64,000 nucleotides of DNA, taken from NCBI RefSeq assembly GCF_037042905.1, contig NC_087257.1:21739001-21803000 (forward strand), written 5' to 3'. A program made the position numbers and the translations under genes. Positions within the stretch are counted from its first letter, which is position 1. Every line of letters starts with the position of its first letter. Below, in pieces: positions 15,001-23,622 of this stretch. The notes beneath the pieces were generated by a model, which worked only from the letters and a program-made list of their open reading frames with translations, did not search any database and was not told the DNA's origin. This DNA comes from Lytechinus pictus (taxonomy: Eukaryota > Echinodermata > Echinoidea > Temnopleuroida > Toxopneustidae).

Positions 15001-16520
15001 GAGAAATAAACCAAACTTGAAACCATATTTTATTCATTTTTACCGATCCTTTTGACTTGTTTAAAGGATGTTCCAACCAACCAAACAGCAGAAGAAGCGA
15101 CTGGCAAAGTTCGGTGGGGGCAGGTCACCGTATAAAGCTGGAGAGCTGGAAGCCTCTACGTCATCGATGGGCCCCACATCGGGGCCCTTAGCGGGTCCCC
15201 CTTCCAGCCACTCTGACAATCATCATCATCATCATCACCACCATCATCATCATCAACCCAAACATCATAATCACGGGGGCAGTGGTGGTCAACCAGCGGG
15301 TCGTATACATGGGAAAAATAAAAAGTAAATATTTTTGACTGTTTCGAAAATAGTTTTGTGAAATTTCATTTTGAGATCAAACTTTATAAACTTTTTTTTA
15401 TTTGATTCCCACAAGAATTAAATAGAATTTAGTTTATGATGATCAATCAGTGAAATCCATATGCGACTATGATGTCTATTTGTGTATTTTTATAGCTATA
15501 TTGCTGAAAATTAGTCATACTAAGACATCGTTTTGTAAAGTAACTTTAGGTCAAAATTGACATTGAAAAGCTCAGGGGAAAAAATGTGACAATAATTCTG
15601 ATCAACATTGATAAATTATTATTTTTTTAATGAGTCTTAAACATTATATGTAGCGGTTTCCAGCCGATGGCCAACCTTAAAACAAACAATACAGACCTAA
15701 TTACATGTATACCTCACTGATATTTGAATAATTATTAGTCTTTCCCATATTTCATTTGATATGATATAGGCAGAAGAAAGTGCAATTACTAATCGATATG
15801 GACACTCATAAACCAGGCAGAGCTGGTGATGAAAAGGTAAGAATACCTAAGAACTGGTGAGTTGAATTCAACTAATTAAAAGTATTATTTTTATAAAGTT
15901 ATTTCATGCGCCTTTTACAGGGCAGCAAAAAAATAAGACGTTAATACAAATTGTTTAAACTTTTAAACAACTATTTTTCAAAAAGATGTTTAAGCTTTTT
16001 AAGCAACTTGATTAAAACTTAACACTAATTCTTACAGTGACGGGCTTAAACAATATGCTCGAAAATGTAAACAGCATTTTTACAGTAGAACGAATTGAGA
16101 AGGTGGGCTGAAACGGATAAATCACAATTTGATGTTTTTTTACATGGTTACTGAAAAAGTGGGGGGCCTGAGCACCCCCAGTTCTTGCCCCTCTTGTCAA
16201 AGTACGCCGAACATTATTGAATCAACCTGGCAAATTGTGATTTGCGAAGTTTGCCGAAATTGCTCAAAACGTCTCGTAAACGATTTCGGATGACGGCCGC
16301 ACTTACACGAAGTTGTCTGTTTGCTATCAAAAGATCACCATCCAAAGAATCAATAGAAAAAAATACTATCAGTTTCAATCCCAGGTTATGTGTTGTATGA
16401 TCCTGGTAGGTGTGGCTATTTTTTTGTTAAAGGCTTAGCTATTATTTAATATCTGACTTATTCAAGAAAATTTCTATTTTTTTGTTTTCTTCCTAGGCAA
16501 GGGCGGAGACTATTATTTGA
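3..16520 (+). CDS. ADAM11/22/23-like catalytically inactive disintegrin-metalloprotease protein (5' end outside window)
   Basis: This is a type I membrane adhesion-type ADAM, probably acting at the cell surface. Exons joined by GT-AG sites with matching phase: 3-157, 1096-1180, 2724-2808, 3126-3177, 3639-3738, 4815-4886, 5375-5458, 6215-6295, 6652-6699, 7391-7454, 8059-8131, 8774-8887, 10390-10549, 11079-11235, 11971-12085, 13625-13654, 14184-14210, 15067-15324, 15770-15836, 16497-16520; 1851 nt, 616 aa plus stop. In order they give the metalloprotease remnant (RIVLVAMETW), a disintegrin domain (LCGNGIVETGEECDCG, CDIPEYCSG), a cysteine-rich domain (GMCYAGFC, CGLLKC), an EGF-like module (CICFCGWSGRSC), a transmembrane helix and a basic tail. 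The zinc motif is missing. A Cys pair usual in the cysteine-rich domain (GNCG...C) appears absent between the 8059 and 8774 exons. The dead site, the EGF form and the C-terminal ETII favour the ADAM11/22/23 group. The signal peptide and prodomain lie upstream of the window. Confidence 0.92.
178..1095 (+). repeat. ADAM intron with a pyrimidine-rich tract (about 600-1080)
   Basis: The intron after the first exon contains about 480 bases dominated by CT-rich, CCCTCTC-like sequence. It yields open frames rich in Ser, Phe, Leu and Pro that have no domain character. The tract ends at the polypyrimidine and acceptor of the 1096 exon. Confidence 0.7.
1865..2173. mobile_element. MITE-like element, family B copy 1
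   Basis: About 310 bp in an ADAM intron. The ends are inverted: it starts CATATTCTGAATTAAG and ends GAGTTCAGAATACAGG, with inner arms that include GGTTTAATT. A second copy at 13764-14063 matches along most of the length (for example ACCATGGTCTAACTCTGTGCT and AGGGTTTAATTTAAACCC). It has no coding capacity, so it is a non-autonomous element. Confidence 0.75.
2724..2808 (+). CDS. ADAM exon at the degenerate zinc-binding site
   Basis: This 85-nt exon occupies the position of the ADAM catalytic helix. Active family members carry HExxHxxGxxHD here. The translation reads IATLISRGIATNMGILDD, so the three zinc histidines are replaced by R, T and D, and the catalytic glutamate by G. The flanking residues (ATL, N-M-G, DD) still align. 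The frame is open and both splice sites are intact, so this looks like an inherited loss of catalysis and not a decayed gene. ADAM11, ADAM22 and ADAM23 are known to lack this motif. Confidence 0.88.
3395..3590. repeat. (ATT)n microsatellite with interruptions
   Basis: A long run of ATT/ATC/AGT trinucleotides lies in the ADAM intron just upstream of the 3639 exon. It gives Ile/Met-rich open frames on both strands that are not genes. Confidence 0.95.
5565..5872 (+). mobile_element. tRNA-derived SINE, family 1
   Basis: A tRNA-like head carries an A-box-like GTGGTGTAGCGG and a B-box-like GTTCAAATCCC. It is followed by an unrelated body and a tail with GCGCTATATAAATGCC and (ATT)n. This is the structure of a Pol III SINE mobilised by a LINE. 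It lies in sense orientation in an ADAM intron. A diverged partial copy lies on the - strand near 49130-49262. Confidence 0.88.
7085..7235. repeat. (GAAT)n microsatellite
   Basis: A tract of GAATGAAT and related tetranucleotides lies in the ADAM intron. Open frames rich in His, Ser, Phe and Ile on the opposite strand result from the 4-bp repeat. Confidence 0.95.
9098..9186 (-). mobile_element. tRNA-like SINE head fragment
   Basis: On the - strand an A-box-like TGCCTGGTGG is followed about 40 bases later by the B-box-like GGTTCAAATCC, the spacing of a tRNA promoter. No complete tRNA cloverleaf is evident. This is most likely the 5' part of a SINE inserted in an ADAM intron. Confidence 0.55.
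9505..10228 (+). mobile_element. 5'-truncated non-LTR retrotransposon (LINE) fragment
   Basis: An open frame at 9519-10013 (164 aa) resembles the region C-terminal to a LINE reverse transcriptase. A C-x2-C-x8-H-x4-C knuckle (LCTFC...HLFWDC) is typical of zf-RVT-type segments. No reverse transcriptase palm or endonuclease is present, as expected from 5' truncation. The coding part is followed by about 200 bases of AT-rich 3' sequence ending near AATAAAATC. It sits in the ADAM intron between the 8774 and 10390 exons and is not part of that gene. Confidence 0.8.
11971..12085 (+). CDS. ADAM exon with the transmembrane helix
   Basis: The exon opens with an acidic juxtamembrane stretch (DPTDEGQ). 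It then encodes a hydrophobic run of about 24 residues (AIIGGCLAIIFVVAIIFG) and ends in phase 2 just before a basic stop-transfer cluster in the next exon (RRARGK). It follows the EGF-like exon 11079-11235, whose end is rich in Thr and Ser and looks like a stalk. This is the single transmembrane segment of a type I protein. Confidence 0.9.
12243..12546. mobile_element. MITE with ACACTGTTA terminal inverted repeats
   Basis: About 300 bp beginning TACACTGTTAAAAAA and ending TTTTCTAACAGTGTA, so the ends are inverted and flanked by TA. Internal sequence has repeated CTGTAA/TTACAG motifs. A TA target suggests mobilisation by a Tc1/mariner-superfamily transposase. It lies in an ADAM intron. Confidence 0.7.
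12556..13375. repeat. Two inverted copies of a G/C-tract repeat
   Basis: Segment 12556-12826 has repeated CCCCCCTGACGAGC units and a GCTTGTCAAATTTTTTGGCGG stretch. Segment 13103-13375 carries the reverse-complement themes: AAAATTTTGACAAGCAAAAAAAA, long G runs and CCCCCCTGGAGCCGCC. The two flank about 280 bases of unrelated sequence. They are probably two insertions of one family in opposite orientation, together able to fold back. Each shows internal duplication. Confidence 0.6.
13625..15324 (+). CDS. ADAM cytoplasmic cassette exons, including a run of 11 histidines
   Basis: Three exons, 13625-13654 (30 nt), 14184-14210 (27 nt) and 15067-15324 (258 nt), all begin and end in phase 2 and are multiples of three. 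Each could be skipped without shifting the frame. The third encodes a Lys-rich start (MFQPTKQQKKRL), a Gly/Ser/Pro linker, 11 consecutive His and a Gly-rich basic end. If its donor at 15325 is not used, a TAA at 15326-15328 ends the protein at once. Cassette splicing of the tail is known for vertebrate ADAM22. The splicing itself is predicted, not observed. Confidence 0.8.
13764..14063. mobile_element. MITE-like element, family B copy 2
   Basis: This is the second copy of the element at 1865-2173, better preserved at the ends: GGCCCATATTCTGAAGTCGG at one end and CCGAGTTCAGAATACGGGCC at the other. It lies in an intron between two ADAM cytoplasmic mini-exons. Confidence 0.8.
15770..16520 (+). 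CDS. ADAM terminal exons giving a C-terminal PDZ ligand
   Basis: Exon 15770-15836 (67 nt) follows the poly-His exon in phase 2 and ends in phase 0. Exon 16497-16520 then adds ARAETII and a TGA. The final T-I-I fits a class I PDZ ligand (S/T-x-hydrophobic), comparable to the PDZ-binding C-terminus known for vertebrate ADAM22. If the 67-nt exon is skipped, the last exon is read in another frame that stays open for 32 codons, to a TAG at 16594-16596, and ends NSYVDET. Two alternative tails are therefore possible. Confidence 0.75.
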
Positions 16521-16694
16521 ACATAACCCACCGGTCGGACAGGAAGACCAGAAAAACCTTGATGAGCTATGGAATTCGTATGTGGATGAGACATAGCATC
16601 GATCCCACCAGGTCACATGATACAAGTTGATCGTCCTGTAACATAGAAAGAATCAGTATAAAACCTATTTGTACAAGATTTTGAATCATTGCAC

Positions 16695-17314
16695 TTAAAG
16701 GGATGCTTCAGGGGGAAAATATCTATTCTTCAATAAATAGAGTAAAATTAACATAGCAAAATTTTGAAAATTTGATCAAAATCGGATAACAAATAACAAA
16801 GTTATTGAATTTTAAAGATTTGCATTATTCCGGTGAAAAGTTCCAGAATTTTTCATGAATATTCATTAGGTGGGCTGATGATGTCATATCACCACTTATT
16901 CTTTTGTATTTTATTATATGAAATTAGGTTTATTCAAATTGTTTCTACCAAGAACTAAATCAATTGGAATGACAACTGATTAAGTGCATTTGTTATTTAT
17001 TGCTGCAACTTATTTCATCATAATGGAGACATCATTTACACACATGTATGAAAAAATGAAGAAAAAAAAAATGATTTCATGTAATAACATAAGAAAAAGG
17101 AAAGTGGGGATGTGACATCGTGAACCCACCCAATGAATATTCATGACGATGTGCATATGACTGTTTTCACAAAATATTGATGAACTTTAAAATTCAATAA
17201 CTTCGTTCTTTGTTATCCGATTTTGATGAAATTTTCAGCATTTTGCTTTGTGAATTTTACTCTATTTATTCAGATATACATATTCTCAGTTCGGAGCCCG
17301 GAACATCCCCTTAA
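16695..17314. mobile_element. Long-TIR foldback element, family A copy 1
   Basis: About 620 bp whose two arms of nearly 200 bases are reverse complements. The left arm has ATCAAAATCGGATAACAAATAAC and the right has GTTATCCGATTTTGATGAAATT. The ends read TTAAAGGGATGC and ACATCCCCTTAA, which fits a TTAA-type target. There is no coding sequence. It starts 174 bases after the main ADAM stop codon, so it probably lies in or just past the 3' UTR. Confidence 0.85.
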
Positions 17315-18781
17315 TTGTATGATTAATCCTATATTTTGTTCCAGACTCTATTTGGCTTATTTCGAAACATCGGATTATCGTATGGTATAGTAATCATTAA
17401 GCCCAGTTCTTGTAAAAGCACCCACTTTATATCCAAAGGTGTCGAGTTCAAAGAACTGACCAGTCTTGGATTTAAGATGAGTATTTCCCAAAATGACGAG
17501 GGATGTTTCTACAAATGGTTAGATTGCGTGACATGAAAGATGTAACCATTCTATTTTGCCTAATTATTTTAAGTGTCAATTAATATAGACCAGACTGGTC
17601 GCATATTCAAGGAGTATTATGTCCGTAATGTTGGACTGAACTTTTCTCAAATAACGTTACGTAAGATATTTTTATGAAATAGTCGGGTTATGATATCACA
17701 CGACCCTACCTTCCGATTGTTCATAATAAGCCGCAACTCTTAATCTAAGGTGATGAGATCGAGAATATGACGTCATGAAACAAACTGTGTGTGCAGGTAC
17801 ATTCATTCTCCTATCTTTGCAACCTGACATTAAAAGTTAATTGATTTCTGTAAAAATGAACATTACAAAAGAGGATGTTATATCGCCCTTTATTTTCTCA
17901 GCTTTTCACGGAGTTGAAATGAGATGTTCAAATATGAATGAATATTATTTGATTCCACTTTCACGTCCAACTTTCTACTTTCTTTTCATGTCACTTCTGA
18001 ATCATGTAGTTCTCTTTCATAATAATCCACCTCTCTCTCTCCCTCCCTTATCGTCACTTTCAGTATACCTCGTACATTCAGGACATCAAAATCTTTCAAA
18101 CAATAATTTCAGTGACGTTATACACAAGGATATGAAATTATATGAATATTTACACATTTATATTTTCCTAAAATTGTCTCTTGTCAGTTAACATTGATTG
18201 TATTATAATATAAATAGAAGCAGATGCGATGCAGTAGGAATAACTTTTAATCTAAGATATATCAATGCAGCTATTTAAATGTTATTAAAATGATTCGGTA
18301 AAATAACCAGCTTTATTCATTTAGTCAAAAGTGAGATATATTTGTAGTAAAACTTTGCGGACTTCCAGTGAAATGAGCAAAATGTAGACATTTTTTGTTT
18401 CAAAAATCAAATTTCTGTAATTTGCACTAGGTTTAGTAAAACACAACAACAAATAAGTAAACTAGTCACGACAATAACCGTTTGCAGATTTTATTTCGGG
18501 GTGGTGTACACAAGCACAACATTCAGGAATACGAGGAAGTGAATCGACCGAGCTTAATTTGAGGTTACCGAAAAAATAATTAACTAAATTCGTTGTCATC
18601 TCTACTCACATTCTTGTCAAATTATGTTATTGAACCTTGGGATTCATTTACGAAAGAATGTCAAGAAAACTCACCTCTAAACATCAAACACACTTTGATT
18701 TTCCATACGTCATGCGTGAATATATAACTTATGGTTGGTTTTGAGTGATGGACCTTTAGGTCCCAGTGACTCCCATGAAGC
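17315..18781. other. Intergenic stretch, nothing recognised
   Basis: AT-rich sequence with only short open frames and no recognisable domain, RNA gene or clear inverted repeat. It may contain the ADAM polyadenylation region. Confidence 0.5.
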
Positions 18782-21073
18782 TTAAGGACGTTCCACAGTT
18801 ATGTTTGTGCGCATCATGATCTGCGCATATTTTACACTCTGCGCGCTGACGTCACAATGGATGAACTGGTGATTAATCAGCTGTACTGTGAGCTGATTTT
18901 TCTCCTTATCTTTACTAACTGCAGATCCGATGTTTTATTTTATGAAGCTAATAAACTGGAATTATTCCATGGACCATTTTTGTTATTCCTCTACAATTTC
19001 AAAATAGTTTGTCTGAAGTGCCGCAAAGTATCATGAATATGACCCCGAGTTTGAATAAATGGAAAAGTGGTTCGGAATTTTTCCTCACATAATTATATAC
19101 AAAGCTTTTGGCGCGTTTTCGGGTGTTTTAAGAAGCAAATTTGCTCTAATAAGAGTGCTGATAGTTTGAAAACAAGCACATTAACCCATATTTTTTAATG
19201 TTTGCACCTCTTAGGTATACCTTCCTTTACAACTTTGCAAAGTTTTGTGAAAATGACATGGGTTTTGAATAAAGTGCAGCATTTCTTTTACTTCTCAAGT
19301 TTGTTATTGAAATTTGAAATGTTTGAGGTTGAGTATCTTTCCCGCAATTTCTAAGAACTGAGAGTGTTGTTAAACTTCAATGAGCAAACAATTGACAGCA
19401 ATATAAATCAATTATCAATCTTACGGATACAATTATTAATCATATTGCAAAATTTGATGAAATCTTTATAGATTTTGACTGATTAATAGAGCTTTAAACT
19501 CATTGTTGTGATCTCATGAGGTCTAAAAATGCCAAATTCTTTTGGATGCGCAATTATCAAGAACATCATCCATTTTGGGTTAACTTTGAAGCTCTATAGC
19601 AAAAAATCAAGCACATGGACCCATGTAAATTTTTGTATATTTGAAATATTCAGGTGCTAAAGTATCTATGTGCAAAGTATAATGAAAATGACATGGATTT
19701 TCAATGTTTGGGAGCAAGACTACGGAACCATTCGCATTTTAGACGGTATTAACAGACTTTTGCTTGTTTTCGGCGCATTTTGGGCTGTTTCAAGCCAACC
19801 CGCAATGATTTGGACACTGATAGTTTAAAAACGAGCCCATGGACCCCATGTTTTTAATATGTTAACGTCATCGGAATATATTTCTCTGCAAATCTAGAAA
19901 GTATGATGAAAATGACATGGATTTTGAGTGTTTGGGAGCAGAACTACGGAATCATTCGTATTTTAGACATTTCGGACGGTATTATAAGACTTGTGCTTGT
20001 TTTCGGCGCATTTTGGGCTGTTTCAAGCCAACTCGCAACAGTTTAGACACTGATAGTTTAAAAACGAGCACATAGACCCCATATTTTTAATATTCTAATG
20101 TCTTTAGAATATATTCTTCTACAAATCTAGAGAGTATGATGAAAATGACATGGATTTTGAATGTTAGGGAGCAAAACTACGGAACCATTTGCATTTTAGA
20201 GGGTATAGACTTCTGCACGTTTTCGGCGCATTTTAGGTGCATTTCAATATTTTCAAGCCAACTCGCAACAATTTGGACACTGATAGTTTAAAAACGAGCA
20301 CATAGACCCCATATTTTTGATATTTTAATGTCTTCAGAATATATTCTTCTACAAATCTAGAGAGTATGATGAAAATGACATGGATTTTGAGTGTTTGGGA
20401 GCAAAACTACGGAACCATTCGCATTTTAGACGATATTATTAGACTTTTGCACGTTTTTGGGCGCATTTTCGGCGATTTCGATGCCAACTCGCATCACTTT
20501 GGACACTCATAGTTAAAAAACGAGCACATGGACCCCATATTTTTAACTTCCCTACACCTTCGATATGCATTCCTCTACAAATTAGCAGAATTTGATGAAA
20601 ATGACATGGATTTTGAAAAAAGTGCAGCTTACAAAATACTTTTTAAATTTTTGAGTAGATTCACGTCTTTGAAGATTTGCTTTTTCCGAGTTTTTGCACC
20701 ATTCTTGCCAAATGAGGGCGCTGCTGACTCCAGATAGATATAGTTTTACCAATTAAAAGGCTTTCTCTTACTTTGGTATACACTTTGTTATATATCTTGA
20801 AAATTTGATGAAGTTTGATGCGATATCCGCTGAGTGAAGATGATTTAAACTCATTTGGTGAATTCGTGAGGTCTAAGAGAGGCAAAATTCTCTTAAATTG
20901 CGCAAGATTGCATATCATTCAAATACGGCGACTTTTAAGACCCGTAGAAAAAAAATAAGCACATGAACCTATATTATTTTTTGCATTTTCATAATGCATA
21001 AATACCAAAGTAACTCTCTGCAAAATTTGGTGAAAATGACATGGACTTCATTTTAACTGTGGAACGTCCTTAA
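18782..21073. mobile_element. TTAA-flanked DNA element with internal tandem repeats
   Basis: The left end reads TTAA-GGACGTTCCACAGTTA (18782 onward). The right end is its exact reverse complement, TAACTGTGGAACGTCC-TTAA (ending 21073). The 2.3-kb interior has no transposase. Its core, about 19680-20600, consists of four to five copies of a ~230-bp unit marked by ATGAAAATGACATGGATTTTGA, with more diverged units on both sides (near 19245 and 21031). A TTAA target is typical of piggyBac-type transposition, but the termini were not matched to any named family. Confidence 0.8.
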
Positions 21074-22690
21074 AGTCTCGAATCACTTCACTGGAATGTT
21101 TTGATGCTGATAAAACACAGAACATTATATAGGCGAATCTGGCTTTAAGTGTTTTAGAATGAAGAATTCGAAGGAGAATAAGGTAACGTAGGGATCCTTT
21201 TATTTTTTTCCAGTTATGTGTCTGTTATTGTATTGCTTTTAGAACATACATATTGCTAGACATATACATAAAGTTTGCACATGTTCATGATAAATTAATT
21301 CAAGATGTTTTTTTTAATCTTATGTGCTACTTTGAGTTAGCAAATATATAGTTTGGTAGTTGAAACATCGTTTTTGGATGCCTTAATCTTATATAATTAT
21401 GATTAATTTGCTCAATTTATTTATGTGCAAAATTGTGCTTTCAATTATTGGCTTATTCCAAAAAAAGCGTGAATATATTATCTTAAGTATATGAATATAA
21501 TATACATGTATATATACATACCTTATTTTCTACTTTTGATACATATTATTTAAAGTGTATGTTTCGTTAGAAATCTGTGTCTTAAATTGTCTATAAACCT
21601 ATACATAACCAAAAGTTAGTTAGAATATGAATTAACCAATTGTTGGTTAAACAAATCCCAATTCATTTTGCATGCGATATATTATCCAACAGTTGGTAGA
21701 TTCATATTTTATCAATATTTTATGCTGGTTAAAAATTCTAGATATATTAGAAAAAGTATAGATATTAGAAAAAAGTGATTACATGAGTTATAATAGTTGT
21801 CATAAATGTATATACAAAACAAGTATTAGTAGAATGTATACATGCAGTAGCATTAGTAGCATGCTTATAATCCTTTTTTTTTTAAACTGGTAAATTTTGA
21901 TAGATAAAAATTGGACAATTTACTTTGCTTCATAGTATTATTTACAAACGTCCATTCTTTTTGTAGTATAGGATATAGTGTAATATATATATCAGTGTAA
22001 TGTAGTCGGTGTTATTGTTGATTTAATGGACAAAATCTGTAGATATTAAATGGTTTTTAGTGTGAATATGTGTAGAGACGTTTTTGTCTAAAAAACAAAA
22101 TTTCATCAATTTTTTAGTTTGATGAATGATAATAAGATAACATTTTCATTGTTAGTTCTATATGTCACGACTGAACGAGCAGTATTATTTTTGTAGATGG
22201 GCATATGATCAAGAATTCCTATATATCCCCTTCTTTTCCAAATTAGAATACTCGAAGTGGAACTTTACATATAGCTTTGTGGTACGTCATGAGAATTTAT
22301 GGAAAAGGAGTGAATGAAATCATTCATTTTCTGCCCATAAGGCAAAGCTTAGTGATTGATCGTAAAGTTGGTTTGCACGACTGATCCCACACCCGAACCA
22401 CACATAATGATCAATACAATCAGTTGTAAACATCGGCCATGTGATCAATTACATTGTTCTGTGTTACAGTGGCTAGAATTACGTTCACGTTCAGTGTTAG
22501 TGTATTGAATTTTATATGATCCGAATATCAAACGTGTCAAAAAATGAATTGATGTTTGCAAAGCCATTTTACTTACTTTCTATGTTTCATTTGATAAAGC
22601 TTCAAGACAATTTCATGCTTTACACTGTGAACAAAAAATAAAATATGCTTTTTTCTACAGATAACACTAAATGTTTCATTTCTGTTTTGT
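21074..22690. other. Intergenic AT-rich stretch, nothing recognised
   Basis: Very AT-rich with TATATA and GTATAT-like runs and no credible coding frame. No RNA gene or inverted repeat was identified. Confidence 0.5.
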
Positions 22691-22697
22691 TTGTAGA

Positions 22698-22875
22698 TTG
22701 AATATACACACCAAATTTTTTTTGGTGTTGATTGGTGTCCCCTATGCGAACATCAGCCACTTTACTCTGTTCGTGTTATTTTAACACCTATGGGTGTTAT
22801 TTCAACACATTTGGTTGTTAACTTTACACTCTGTAGTGTCATGTTCAATCTCTAGGATGTAATTTGAACACCTCC
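22698..22875. repeat. Degenerate AACACC/GGTGTT palindromic repeat
   Basis: Short inverted motifs such as TTAACACCTATGGGTGTTA recur several times. Similar motifs reappear at about 23215-23245 and 23540-23580. They look like a degenerate palindromic repeat that can form small hairpins. Confidence 0.5.
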
Positions 22876-22879
22876 AGGG

Positions 22880-23045
22880 GGGGGGGGCGTTTCGTGAAAG
22901 GACTTGTCAGACGTTTTATTCGACAAGTCCCATTTTATCCGACAGTTACCATAGGAACAGTGCATCTCAGCCAATCAGAATCAAGGAAAGTTGTCAGATC
23001 CGACAACTTGTCGGATGAAAATGTTCATGAACGTTCCCCGGGTGA
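22880..23045. mobile_element. Foldback MITE, family D copy 1
   Basis: About 165 bp starting GGGGGGCGTTTCGTGAAAGG and containing palindromic CTTGTCAG/CCGACAAG motifs and TCCCATTTTATCCGACAG. A related copy in the opposite orientation is at 52147-52312 in a CCDC47 intron. Confidence 0.65.
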
Positions 23046-23622
23046 GGTCCAAATGGTGTCATCTTTTACATCTCTGTGTTGACAATGCAGTGAGTGATGT
23101 CGGAATAACTCCATTTACGGGAAATGCAGGGATTTTCTAAGAAGTTCTGATCTATAAAAAATAATCTCAACCTGAATTAAGTTGTATTCAGGCTCAGTGT
23201 AGTTTGAGTTCTCAACCGAAGGTGTTGTAATAACACACATAGATGTTGACATGGCCCTGGGAAGCTGGAGTTAAGGGGGTTCTGAAGCATCCCATCCCCC
23301 CAAAAAAAAAAATCCTTGAGGGTTATGTGTGTAATATTCTCTATAGGCAGCACCCCCAGGTATTTGGGAGATGTGTAAAAAAAAAATTACCAAAATGACC
23401 TTCATTTTGCAGTGAAACACTTTTTCTTTAAATTTATCGGGACTAATTTGAACTCCATTTTGCAGTGAAAATCTTCTTTTTCCAAATTTACATTAAGCAC
23501 TCCGAGTTAAAAAAAATCGTTCCCAAGGCCCTGGATGTTGAACAGTGTTGATTTAACACCATAGTAAAATTGCCGGTGTCGTACACAGGTTAGTAACCAC
23601 AGTTATTGCTGTGTACAGGTAT

